From Akkermansia sp. (GTDB lineage Bacteria > Verrucomicrobiota > Verrucomicrobiia > Verrucomicrobiales > Akkermansiaceae): a DNA stretch of 11,421 nt. Positions 1 through 7,072 of this stretch are shown piece by piece; within the stretch, counting starts at the first letter, position 1, and each line of letters begins with the position of its first letter. The stretch is from assembly GCA_020047775.1 (NCBI GenBank), contig JAIFNK010000166.1, positions 1 to 11,421 on the forward strand, written 5' to 3'. Made by a program: the position numbers and the translations under genes. A model generated the notes under the pieces. The model made no database searches. It was given only the letters and a program-made list of their open reading frames with translations, and was not told where the DNA came from.

Positions 1-516
1 CTGCGGATGGAATGCGAGCAGGCCTGTGAAAACGGCGACTTCCGGCGGGCGGGGGTGGGGCGCGGCGGAAATCTCGAAATCCGCGAGGACATCCGGCGGG
101 ACCAGGTGCTGTGGTTGCGGCCGGGCGAGTTTTCGGTGGAGCAGGAAATTTACCTGGCGTGGCTGGAAACTCTGCGGCTGGCGCTGAACCGGCGGTTTTT
201 CCTGGGCTTGTTCGAGTTCGAGGGGCACTTCGCGATTTACCCGGAGGGCGCGTTTTACAAACCGCATCTCGACCGGCACGCGGGGACGAGCGACCGGGTG
301 GTGACGGCGATTCTCTATCTGAATCCGGACTGGCAGCCGGGCGACGGCGGCGAGTTGAAAATCTGGACCACAGTGGGGGAAAAGTCGGGGGAGTTCGTGC
401 TGATCGAGCCGAGGATGGGTACGCTGGTTTGTTTCCTGGCGGGGGATTTCTGGCACGAAGTGCTGTCGGCGAAGAAAACGCGGATGAGCATCACGGGGTG
501 GTTCCGGCAGCGTTGA
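1..516 (+). CDS. 2OG-Fe(II) oxygenase, prolyl 4-hydroxylase-like (5'-partial)
   Basis: The product resembles the Fe(II)/2-oxoglutarate-dependent dioxygenases of the prolyl 4-hydroxylase/SM-20 type, which hydroxylate a protein or small-molecule substrate using oxygen and 2-oxoglutarate. Counting from the ATG at position 7, the iron ligands are visible as an HxD pair (H87, D89, in KPHLDRH) and a distal histidine (H150, in FWHEV). The arginine of RMSITGWF (R159) is placed to bind 2-oxoglutarate. YLNPDW and the G-D-G-G-E turn before the second half of the double-stranded beta-helix are also typical. The frame stays open through position 1, and family members usually have a few dozen more N-terminal residues. 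I therefore treat the ATG at 7 as probably internal and the gene as cut by the window edge. The C-terminus is complete. The substrate cannot be told from sequence. Confidence 0.85.
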   Translation: MRMECEQACENGDFRRAGVGRGGNLEIREDIRRDQVLWLRPGEFSVEQEIYLAWLETLRLALNRRFFLGLFEFEGHFAIYPEGAFYKPHLDRHAGTSDRVVTAILYLNPDWQPGDGGELKIWTTVGEKSGEFVLIEPRMGTLVCFLAGDFWHEVLSAKKTRMSITGWFRQR

Positions 517-539
517 ATCGGCAGAAGACGAGAATGGAG

Positions 540-656
540 AATAAGGAGCCACGACACTCCTGTCGTGGATGCGAATGGAAAGCCTTTGAAAAGAGCTTCG
601 CGCGTTTCAAAGACCACGCATTCGCCAGCACCACAGGAATGTGGTGCCTCCTTATT
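540..656. repeat. Nested palindromic repeat, REP/BIME-like
   Basis: Two 52-base arms (540-591 and 605-656) are inverted copies separated by a 13-base spacer (592-604). Each arm starts at its outer end with AATAAGGAG, followed directly by a 20-base hairpin: 549-568 (CCACGACA, loop CTCC, TGTCGTGG) and 628-647 (GCACCACA, loop GGAA, TGTGGTGC). Inward of the hairpin each has GCGAATG and TTTGAAA in the same spacing. The hairpin stems differ between arms at paired positions, so pairing is preserved in both. GGAG immediately 5' of a palindrome is the layout known for REP sequences mobilised by RAYT transposases; in the left arm GGAG is also the exact complement of the hairpin loop CTCC. Assignment to REP/BIME is an inference from this layout. 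No transposase is encoded here. Confidence 0.85.
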
Positions 657-691
657 GGGAACGGCTCCGCTTCATCACAGGCGGCGGGGGG

Positions 692-711
692 CATGCCCGT
701 CCTCCGGCATG
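692..711. other. Small hairpin upstream of the metallo-hydrolase gene
   Basis: CATGCC (692-697) and GGCATG (706-711) form a 6-bp stem around an 8-base loop in a G/C-rich stretch. It lies 28 bases before the chosen start of the next gene. It may be a leader structure or part of a degraded repeat; there is no T-run, so it is not an obvious terminator. Confidence 0.35.
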
Positions 712-739
712 GGCTTGCACGGGGAGTTCGGGGCTGTCT

Positions 740-1555
740 ATGGTCTCGCGCGTGACGGACTTTTCCTTAACATTTCTTGGCACGGGGACCTCGGTGGGGG
801 TGCCGGTGATTGGCTGCGATTGCGAGGTCTGCACTTCGGAGGATCCCCGGAACAACCGGACGCGGTCGTCGGTGCTGGTGCGGGCGGGCAATCAGACGCT
901 GCTGGTGGATTCCGGCCCGGACCTGCGGATGCAGGCGCTGCGCGAGGGGCTGCGGGAAATCGACGCGATCATTTACACCCACGCCCACTTGGACCATGTG
1001 GCGGGTTTTGACGAGTTGCGGGCGTTTTGCTGGCGGCGCACCGAGCGGCTGCCGATGCATGCGACGGAGAGTTGCATGGAAATTTTGAAAACGATGTTCG
1101 CCTGGGCGTTCTCCGACGAAGTGGACACCATCGGTTATGTCAGGGCGGGTCCACGCATCATCGACGGGCCGTTTTTTTATGGCGATCTGAAGGTGACGCC
1201 GCTGCCCGTGGAGCACGGGGCGGTGGAGACAATCGGTTATCTGTTCGAGGTGCCGGGCGCGCGGAGCCTGGCGTATCTACCGGATGTGAAACGGATCCCC
1301 GCCGACACCCGGCGGCTGCTCATGGATGTGGATGTGCTGGTGGTGGACGCGTTGCGGACGTGGGAGCATCCCACGCATTTCTCGCTGGCAGAGGCGCTCG
1401 CAACGGTCGAGGAAGTGCGGGCCAAGGAGACCTGGCTGACCCATCTGAGCCACGAGTATCACATCGATGAAATTTCCAAAACACTGCCGCCGGGGGTGCG
1501 GATGGCATGGGACGGGTTGCGGATTTCAATGAATCATGCGCCGGGTCTTGCATGA
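740..1555 (+). CDS. PhnP-like MBL-fold metal-dependent hydrolase
   Basis: This 271-residue protein belongs to the metallo-beta-lactamase fold, closest to the PhnP/RNase Z-like branch that cleaves phosphodiesters. Residues 13-31 carry GTGTSVGVP followed by a Cys-x-Cys-x-x-Cys cluster (C26, C28, C31), which in PhnP holds a structural zinc. The catalytic metal motif HxHxDH is THAHLDH (H81, H83, D85, H86). Further ligands are likely H159 (PVEHG), D182 (YLPD) and the histidines of THLSHEYH (H235, H238). The open frame reaches back to 641, but those codons read through the palindromic repeat and look non-coding, so I start at the ATG at 740, just before the first beta-strand. It is the first gene of the MBL/TIGR03790/DUF2851/thiS run. 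PhnP acts on ribosyl cyclic phosphate in phosphonate breakdown, but no other phn gene is seen, so the substrate remains open. Confidence 0.88.
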   Translation: MVSRVTDFSLTFLGTGTSVGVPVIGCDCEVCTSEDPRNNRTRSSVLVRAGNQTLLVDSGPDLRMQALREGLREIDAIIYTHAHLDHVAGFDELRAFCWRRTERLPMHATESCMEILKTMFAWAFSDEVDTIGYVRAGPRIIDGPFFYGDLKVTPLPVEHGAVETIGYLFEVPGARSLAYLPDVKRIPADTRRLLMDVDVLVVDALRTWEHPTHFSLAEALATVEEVRAKETWLTHLSHEYHIDEISKTLPPGVRMAWDGLRISMNHAPGLA

Positions 1556-1583
1556 TCGGTGCATCAAGGCATGCTCGCCGGCG

Positions 1584-3173
1584 ATGAGATTCCTGATCCG
1601 GATTGTGTTTCTGCTGACGGCGGCCTCCGCAGTGTCGCGCGCGGCGATTTCCGCGGAATCGGTGGCGGTGCTCTACAATTCCACGGTCCCCGAATCACGG
1701 AAACTCGCCGAGTTGTATTGCGACGTGCGACGCATCCCGGCGGAGAATCTCATCGCGCTGGACATGCCGGCCACTCCGGACATTTCGCGGGCCAGTTATG
1801 AAAAGTCGATTTTGAAGCCGCTGCGCGCGGAGTTCGAGAGCCGGAAATGGTGGAAACGCCAGACGGATGCGGGCGGCGTGACGCTGCCGGTAGTTAACCG
1901 GATTCGCGCGCTGGTCACGATGCGGGGTGTGCCGCTGCGGATCCAGTCGGTCCCGAAACCCGCACCCAAGCCCGGAGATCCGCCGGCCGACCCGCAGAAT
2001 CCGGTCGCCGGGCGCGACGATGCGTCGGTGGATTCCGAGTTGGCGATGTTCGGGGTGGAAGGGCTGCCGTCGGACGGGATTCTGCAAAACAAGTTCTACA
2101 AGAGCACCAAGCCGATCGGGGAAATGAACCTGCCGTTTCTGGTCCTCACCGCCCGGATTGACGCGCCGACCTTCGCAACCTGCGAGCGGATGATCCGCGA
2201 TGCGGTGGAGGTCGAGAAAACCGGCTTGTGGGGCAGGGCGTATGTGGACATCGCCAACAAGTTCCCGCAGGGCGACCAGTGGCTGGAGGCGGTGGTCATC
2301 GCCAACGCCGAGGCCGGCATCCCGACGGTGGTGGACCGCTTCAACGACACGCTGCCGAAAAACTATCCGATGACCGACGCCGCCTGTTATTACGGCTGGT
2401 ATGACTGGAGTCTCAGCGGTCCCTTCCTGAACAGCCGCTTCCAGTTCCGCAAGGGGGCTGTCGCGACGCACCTGCACTCGTTCAGCGCCGAGCAAATGGC
2501 CGATGCCGGGAAGAACTGGTGCGGCGGTCTGTTGGAAAAGGGAGCCGCGGTGACGGTTGGAAACGTCTATGAGCCTTATCTCCACCTCACTCACGATTAT
2601 GCCATCCTCCAGCAGCGGCTGTTGGAGGGATTCAGCTGGGGGGAAGCCTGCTGGATGGCGATGCCGGTGACCTCGTGGCAGGGCGTGGTGTTCGGCGATC
2701 CGATGTACCGCCCCTATCTGAACCTCGCCGGCGGCGGGGTGAAACAGGAGGGCGACATCCCATACCGCGCCTTGCGGGCGGCGGCGCTTGAGTGGAAAAA
2801 AAATCCTCTCGAACGTCAGAAACAGTTGGAGAAAGCGGCGGGCCGGATGAACAGCGGCGTTCTGGCGGAAGCGCTGGGGCTTGAGTTTTTACTACTCAAG
2901 GATCCCGCCGCCGCATCGAAGTGGTTCCACACCGCCAAAGGCTACTACGTGCCTGTGGAAGACAAACTGCGGCAGGATTTCCATCAGATCGCCATCGACC
3001 GCGCGGCGAACCGCAAGGATCAGGCGGTTCGCGACCTGCGGGACGCGCAGACGCGCTACGGGCCGATTCCCGAAGCCGAGGCCCTGAAGGGCTGGCTGGA
3101 TATCCTCGATCCGCCGCCGCCACCACCCGCCGATCCGACGAAGCCGCCGGAATTGAAAAAAACCTTGAAGTGA
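1584..3173 (+). CDS. TIGR03790 family secreted protein
   Basis: The 529-residue product matches the TIGR03790 family of unknown function. Recognisable blocks are the N-terminal AVLYNSTVPESRKLAELYC, then RIPAENLI, the middle CYYGWYDWSLSGPF, GAVATHLHSFSA, and the closing GNVYEPYLHLTHDY and GVVFGDPMYRPY. The start at 1584 begins with a basic, hydrophobic segment (MRFLIRIVFLL...SRAA) that looks like a Sec signal peptide, so the protein is probably exported. An in-frame ATG 16 codons upstream would place non-hydrophobic residues ahead of it and overlap the previous gene. After the conserved domain (to about residue 395), residues 400-510 are helical and TPR-like, followed by a proline-rich, lysine-ending tail. 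It follows the metallo-hydrolase by 28 bases and precedes DUF2851 by 12, which suggests one transcript. I know of no established biochemical role. Confidence 0.88.
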   Translation: MRFLIRIVFLLTAASAVSRAAISAESVAVLYNSTVPESRKLAELYCDVRRIPAENLIALDMPATPDISRASYEKSILKPLRAEFESRKWWKRQTDAGGVTLPVVNRIRALVTMRGVPLRIQSVPKPAPKPGDPPADPQNPVAGRDDASVDSELAMFGVEGLPSDGILQNKFYKSTKPIGEMNLPFLVLTARIDAPTFATCERMIRDAVEVEKTGLWGRAYVDIANKFPQGDQWLEAVVIANAEAGIPTVVDRFNDTLPKNYPMTDAACYYGWYDWSLSGPFLNSRFQFRKGAVATHLHSFSAEQMADAGKNWCGGLLEKGAAVTVGNVYEPYLHLTHDYAILQQRLLEGFSWGEACWMAMPVTSWQGVVFGDPMYRPYLNLAGGGVKQEGDIPYRALRAAALEWKKNPLERQKQLEKAAGRMNSGVLAEALGLEFLLLKDPAAASKWFHTAKGYYVPVEDKLRQDFHQIAIDRAANRKDQAVRDLRDAQTRYGPIPEAEALKGWLDILDPPPPPPADPTKPPELKKTLK

Positions 3174-3185
3174 TCCGACTCTGAA

Positions 3186-4559
3186 ATGACTTACGGTTTT
3201 CTGTTGGAATCGATTTGGCACCCGCCGCTGATGTTCGAGGAGTCCGGCTCTAACGGGCTGCCGCCGGAGCTGGAGTTGCAGGCCTTGTGGTTTGCCGGCG
3301 CCTTCGGGCGGGACTTCCGCACGACGGGCGGAAACAAGGTTAGAATCGTCCAGTTCGGTGAGTGGAACCGGGGAGCGGGACCGGACTTCATCCAGGCCGC
3401 GGTCGAAATCGACGGGGAGCTGCGGACCGGGCCGCTGGAATTGGACCCGCTGGCGGGTGACTGGGAAGCACACGGGCACGGGGTGAATCCCGCGTTCCGG
3501 GAGGTGGTGTTGCACGTGGTTTTCCAAACCGACGCCCGAAGGATTTTCACCCGGACCTGCGAGCACGGCGAGGTGCCGCAAGTGGTCATTTCCGCGACCC
3601 AGTTGGCCGACGCGCTGAACCGCCCGCAGCGCGAGGTGGCGATCGCCCATCCGGGGCGATGCGTCGCGCCGCTCAAGGGCCTGCCAACCGGCGCCATCGG
3701 GCGCCTGCTCGACGAGGCGGCGGTCTATCGGGCGGGAAACAAGGCGTCCCGCTGGCTGCGGACCGCCGACGCGCACGGGCGGGATGCCGCCTTGTTTCAA
3801 GCGACCGCCGAGACCTTGGGATACCGGGGAAATGCCCTCACGATGCGGCTTCTCTCGCAGCGCGCTCCGCTCTCGCTGCTCAAGTCCGAGGCCTCCGCCG
3901 CGGAGGCGATCCTCTTCGGCACCGCCGGATTCCTCTCGTCGGACCTGCACGAACTGGCACCGGCCGACACCCGCGACTATCTGCGAGGTTTGTGGGACAC
4001 CTGGTGGAAAAACCGGGCGTGTTTCGAGTCCACGGGCGGGCGGGTGATTCCCTGGAAGACCCACGGACAGCGGCCGGCAAATCACCCCCACCGCCGGGTC
4101 GGGGCGCTGACCGCACTGGCGGCGGTCTGGCCGCAATACCGGCGGCTTGCACTTGCCAGGCCATTCTCCGCGAAGCCGTTGATCGATTTCCTGCAATCGC
4201 TCGAGCACGGATTCTGGTCTTACCGGCACACGCTCACCTCGGCGGCCTCGCCCAAGCGGGTGGCGTTGTTCGGAAAAACGCAGGCGCTGGAACTGGTGGC
4301 CAACCATCTGGCACCGCTCGCGATGCACGAGGAGGGCATGAGCTTCGCGGTCTATCACAAACTGCGGAACTCCGCCGCCAACGACAAGGTGAAGCGCTGC
4401 GGGCTGCGGCTGTTCGGCTCCGCCAAGGCGGCCCAGCCGTGGATGCGGCGGGTGTGCCACCACCAGGCGCTGCTCCAGGTCTATCAGGATTTCTGCCTGG
4501 AGGATTTCACCGACTGCAAGGACTGCCCTTTCCCCGAACAACTCTCGCAATGGCGCTGA
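3186..4559 (+). CDS. DUF2851 family protein
   Basis: The 457-residue product matches DUF2851, a conserved family of unknown function seen in Bacteroidetes and Verrucomicrobia. The diagnostic stretch is near residues 55-120: GEWNRGAGPDF, then an acidic block (GPLELD, DWEAHGHG), then the strand EVVLHVVFQTD. The C-terminus carries a cysteine cluster (C in RRVCHH, FCLEDF, then DCKDCPFPEQL), which could bind metal. The central part is helical. In many family members the acidic block reads closer to VEIH; here it is LELD, a possible substitution worth aligning. The ATG at 3186 is 12 bases after the TIGR03790 stop, and the stop overlaps the thiS start (TGATG). A very long minus-strand frame covers the same region but is a codon-bias shadow. 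Confidence 0.85.
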   Translation: MTYGFLLESIWHPPLMFEESGSNGLPPELELQALWFAGAFGRDFRTTGGNKVRIVQFGEWNRGAGPDFIQAAVEIDGELRTGPLELDPLAGDWEAHGHGVNPAFREVVLHVVFQTDARRIFTRTCEHGEVPQVVISATQLADALNRPQREVAIAHPGRCVAPLKGLPTGAIGRLLDEAAVYRAGNKASRWLRTADAHGRDAALFQATAETLGYRGNALTMRLLSQRAPLSLLKSEASAAEAILFGTAGFLSSDLHELAPADTRDYLRGLWDTWWKNRACFESTGGRVIPWKTHGQRPANHPHRRVGALTALAAVWPQYRRLALARPFSAKPLIDFLQSLEHGFWSYRHTLTSAASPKRVALFGKTQALELVANHLAPLAMHEEGMSFAVYHKLRNSAANDKVKRCGLRLFGSAKAAQPWMRRVCHHQALLQVYQDFCLEDFTDCKDCPFPEQLSQWR

Positions 4560-4759
4560 TGAAAATCCAACTGAACGGAAATCCGCATGAAATCGAAGCG
4601 CCGCTGACGGTGAGCGCCTTGTTGGAGAGCATCGGCTTCGGCGACAAGCCGGTGGTCGTGGAGCTGGACGAACAGGCGCTTTTTCCCCGGGAATTTCCCA
4701 CCGCGATCGTCGCGGACGGCGCCCGCGTGGAGATCGTGGCGCTCGCGGCGGGTGGTTAG
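4559..4759 (+). CDS. thiS: Sulfur carrier protein ThiS
   Basis: The 66-residue product is a beta-grasp ubiquitin-like sulfur carrier of the ThiS type. Its C-terminal glycine receives sulfur as a thiocarboxylate and donates it to thiazole formation on ThiG in thiamine biosynthesis. Visible features are the opening strand KIQLNG, the helix LTVSALLESIGF, the strand VVVEL, LFPRE, and the end DGARVEIVALAAGG with the required terminal Gly-Gly. The ATG at 4559 overlaps the DUF2851 stop as TGATG, so translation is probably coupled; an in-frame ATG at 4550 would add three residues and is the alternative. The usual partner thiG does not follow, and the next 360 bases hold only a palindromic repeat. MoaD is a less likely alternative given length and motifs. 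Confidence 0.87.
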   Translation: MKIQLNGNPHEIEAPLTVSALLESIGFGDKPVVVELDEQALFPREFPTAIVADGARVEIVALAAGG

Positions 4760-4819
4760 ATTTTTTGACAAATGCAATTGTCGAAACCTCCTACCGCTTG
4801 TGCCACCAAGAGGTTGTCT

Positions 4820-5060
4820 GGAGTTCGCGCTTTAGCGTGCTCTTTCCCAAAGACAAGCTGAAGATGCTGTCGGGAAAGTCCATGAAGTCCCCAAAGGCAG
4901 GGATCGACCTCCGGGCGGTCCGCGCGAATGGGTGGCGAATGGACCGTCCATGGCCAGATTACCGAGCCTTTCATGGGCGGATTCATTCGCCATCCATTCG
5001 CAGGACCGGTGCGGAGACCGGTCCCTGCCATTTCCCGACAGCCTCTAAAGCTTGGACTCC
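4820..5060. repeat. Large composite palindromic repeat downstream of thiS
   Basis: The 360-base gap between thiS and the next gene contains no convincing gene and is largely this element. Inverted pairs, from outside in, are: GGAGT (4820-4824) with 5056-5060; GCTTTAG (4829-4835) with 5045-5051; GCTGTCGGGAAA (4866-4877) with 5031-5042; GGCAGGGA (4896-4903) with 5022-5029; and an 18-base pair with one mismatch, 4924-4941 with 4984-5001. Each arm holds its own hairpin: about 4901-4921, and a perfect 8-bp stem GGACCGGT (5003-5010) with ACCGGTCC (5017-5024). From GGCAGGGA to the end of the 18-base block the arms align over 46 bases without gaps. The left arm carries extra bases (about 28 near 4836-4865 and about 17 near 4878-4895), so it looks decayed or composite. 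Confidence 0.8.
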
Positions 5061-5120
5061 GCCAGGTTGCTAGACACATGTCCCCCAATTCCAATTCGGA
5101 CTTCTATTTGGGCAAACGGT

Positions 5121-5681
5121 CTATGCCGCCCGCCGCTTCCAGAGGATCCTGCCGATGAGGATACCGATGACCAGCGCGACCACGCCACCCAGATAGAGGC
5201 CGTTCTTGGCGGCGGCGAGGATCGGGTTGTCGAGCACGTTCATGGAGATGTGATAGGCGGCGAGCAGCCACTTGCCGTCCTGCTTGACCAGCGTGGCGGT
5301 CCAGCGGCTTTTCAGTTCGTAGCTCTTCCCTAGCAGGTGATATTCCCCCACGGTCTCGCCGAAGGAGATCCCGGTGTCGCCGCCATGCAAAATCGTCAGC
5401 TCGTCCGGAGTCGGCGGCACCTTGTAGCCCTTGAAGGAATCCTTCCCCATCCGCTCGAAGAAGTCCTTGAGCCCCTTTTGCCCGCGGCAGACCTCGGAGT
5501 TCTGCCAGGTGATGACGGCGTCGGGATGCACGTGCTTGATGACGCTGTCGATGTCGCCCTTGGTGATGGCGTCGATGATCGTGAGCCGCAAGGCCCGGAG
5601 TTCCTCGTGGGCGGGATCTTCCGCGGCGGTTACGGATCCCAACGTCAGAAAGACCATCAGCAGTTTTACGAACATTCGCAT
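5121..5681 (-). CDS. NTF2/SnoaL-like protein with signal peptide and C-terminal membrane segment
   Basis: This 186-residue protein begins with a probable signal peptide (MRMFVKLLMVFLTLGSVTAA, about 20 residues). A cone-shaped NTF2/SnoaL-like (DUF4440-like) domain follows, about residues 25-150. Family signs are the early helix with AITKGDIDSVIKHVHPDAVITW, the middle GKDSFKGY, and the closing strands RWTATLVKQDGKWLLAAYH. Residues about 160-182 form a hydrophobic segment (LYLGGVVALVIGILIG) followed by LWKRRAA, so the domain is probably held at the membrane on the outer side with a short basic cytoplasmic tail. It is the last gene of the sulfotransferase/P450 run, 30 bases after the P450. Members of this fold are enzymes or ligand-binding proteins, and the specific role cannot be assigned. 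The ATG at 5675 is an alternative start two codons in. Confidence 0.75.
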   Translation of the reverse strand: MRMFVKLLMVFLTLGSVTAAEDPAHEELRALRLTIIDAITKGDIDSVIKHVHPDAVITWQNSEVCRGQKGLKDFFERMGKDSFKGYKVPPTPDELTILHGGDTGISFGETVGEYHLLGKSYELKSRWTATLVKQDGKWLLAAYHISMNVLDNPILAAAKNGLYLGGVVALVIGILIGRILWKRRAA

Positions 5682-5711
5682 GGTGGGAGACTGGGCTAAC
5701 CGGATTTTAGT

Positions 5712-7070
5712 TCAATCCCGAACTTGGGCGCTTCTCGGGTGTGGCGTCATCATCATGCCGTGCTTCGACCGGAGGGTGATGTCCGGCAGCGGCTCCACCG
5801 GGTGGCCGGGGACCAGGTCGAAGTGGAACGACTGCATGACCATGGCCGTGATCAGCTGCGCCTCCAGCATGGCGAACTCGCTGCCAATGCAGGATCGCGG
5901 ACCCGCTCCGAAGGGAATGTAAGCCGCGGGGGGAGGGGACTCGAAGCGGGACGGATCAAACGCTTCGGGACGATCCCAGAACGCCGGGTGGCGGTGCAGC
6001 GCATACGGGGATATGACCACCGCCGAGCCGGCGGGCAGCGTGTAGCCGCCGATGACGTCCTCTTCAATCACGCGCCGCTCGATGATCCAGATCGGCGGAT
6101 AGAGCCTCATCGATTCCTGGATGACCGACTTGGTGTAGGTGAGCTGCGGCACGTCTTCGAGCGTGGGTTTCCTTCCGCCGAGCACCCGGGTGATTTCCTC
6201 GTAAAGCCGACTCTCGACCTCGGGGTGTCGGGAAATCAGATAGAACGTCCAGGTCAGCGCGTTGGCGGTGGTCTCGTGGCCGGCGAGAAGGAAGGTGATG
6301 GTTTCGTTGCGCAACTGGGAATCATCGAGTCCGGCGCCGGTCGCGTCGTCGCGGACCCGCATCAGCATGGATAACAGGTCGAGATCCGGATCGCCGGCCT
6401 CCTGCGCCCTGCGGTGCCGGGCGATGATCCGATAGACGACCTTGTCCACCTCGGCGAGTGAGCGGCGGAAGCTGCGGTTCGCCGGAGTGGGAAGCCAGTC
6501 CGGCCAGTTGACGAGGTTTCCCAACCGCCCGAACACGTGGGGCAGGATCACCCGCATCGCCTTTTCCACCGCCGCCGCGTCTTCGCCGGTGTTGAAGCTG
6601 AAAAGCGTCTGGCCGACGATGGAATACGTCAGTCGCGCCATTTCCGAGGAGATGTCTAACATTGTCCGGCCCTGCCATGACCGGATCGCCGCCTCGGTGG
6701 CCGTGGTCATCTGTTCCGCGAAGCCGATGATCTGCCGGTGGTGGAACGCGGGCTGGTCCATGCGGCGTTGGCGTTTCCACGCCTTGCCATTGCAGGTGAG
6801 CAGGCTTTCCCCCGTCACCGCGCGGATGGCGGCGGAGCTGCGGGTGTTTTTGTCGTAGTTGGCGGCCCGCTTTTGGAGCACTTGCTCGACGTGGTCCGGA
6901 TGATTCAGCAGGTGGACGACCTGGTTTCCCAACCGGCAGCGGACGATGTCGCCGCAGGTGGCGGCGGATTCCATGACCAGGCCGAGCACGTCCCGGCGGA
7001 ATTCCCGCAGGTTTCCCAACAGGAAATGGCCGGGCGGCCCGGGTGCCTTGCGCTTGGGAAGAGGGTTCAT
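5712..7070 (-). CDS. Cytochrome P450
   Basis: The 452-residue product is a haem-thiolate monooxygenase, which hydroxylates or otherwise oxidises a lipophilic substrate with electrons from a separate redox partner (none encoded here). Signature elements are complete: a proline-rich N-terminus (APGPPGHFLLGN), the C-helix WKRQRR (98-103), the I-helix oxygen-activation motif AGHETT (263-268), the K-helix ExxR (E319-R322), the FDPSRF motif (371-376) and the haem loop FGAGPRSCIG with C394 as thiolate ligand. There is no membrane anchor, so it is probably soluble. The frame stays open for 183 codons upstream, but that part reads antisense-like, arginine/proline-rich residues inside the sulfotransferase gene. 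The ATG at 7070 gives the standard length. It starts 2 bases after the sulfotransferase stop, so expression is almost certainly coupled. The motif set resembles the CYP4/CYP102-like bacterial branch; the substrate is unknown. Confidence 0.95.
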   Translation of the reverse strand: MNPLPKRKAPGPPGHFLLGNLREFRRDVLGLVMESAATCGDIVRCRLGNQVVHLLNHPDHVEQVLQKRAANYDKNTRSSAAIRAVTGESLLTCNGKAWKRQRRMDQPAFHHRQIIGFAEQMTTATEAAIRSWQGRTMLDISSEMARLTYSIVGQTLFSFNTGEDAAAVEKAMRVILPHVFGRLGNLVNWPDWLPTPANRSFRRSLAEVDKVVYRIIARHRRAQEAGDPDLDLLSMLMRVRDDATGAGLDDSQLRNETITFLLAGHETTANALTWTFYLISRHPEVESRLYEEITRVLGGRKPTLEDVPQLTYTKSVIQESMRLYPPIWIIERRVIEEDVIGGYTLPAGSAVVISPYALHRHPAFWDRPEAFDPSRFESPPPAAYIPFGAGPRSCIGSEFAMLEAQLITAMVMQSFHFDLVPGHPVEPLPDITLRSKHGMMMTPHPRSAQVRD

Positions 7071-7072
7071 TT

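Noticed and set aside
540..656. CRISPR-like array from the repeated hairpins
   Set aside because: There are only two inverted, not direct, copies and no spacers; no cas gene is present.
641..739. Upstream extension of the metallo-hydrolase to an ATG at 641
   Set aside because: Those codons would be translated from the right arm of the palindromic repeat and a G-rich leader. The family's first strand begins just after the ATG at 740.
1695..2594. 299-codon minus-strand frame within the TIGR03790 gene
   Set aside because: Rich in His/Arg/Gln/Gly, antisense to a recognised gene, no domain.
2892..4550. 552-codon open frame on the minus strand opposite DUF2851
   Set aside because: It is antisense to DUF2851 and the end of the TIGR03790 gene, both with clear family motifs. 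Its residues are the Arg/Pro/Gly/Gln-rich mix typical of a GC-rich shadow frame, with no recognisable domain.
4765..4770. TTGACA just after thiS, possible -35 box
   Set aside because: No acceptable -10 lies 16-18 bases downstream, and no plus-strand gene follows.
4766..4783. GACAA...TTGTC hairpin next to a T-run as thiS terminator
   Set aside because: The T-run precedes the hairpin on the thiS strand, the wrong order for a rho-independent terminator, and the stem is only 5 bp.
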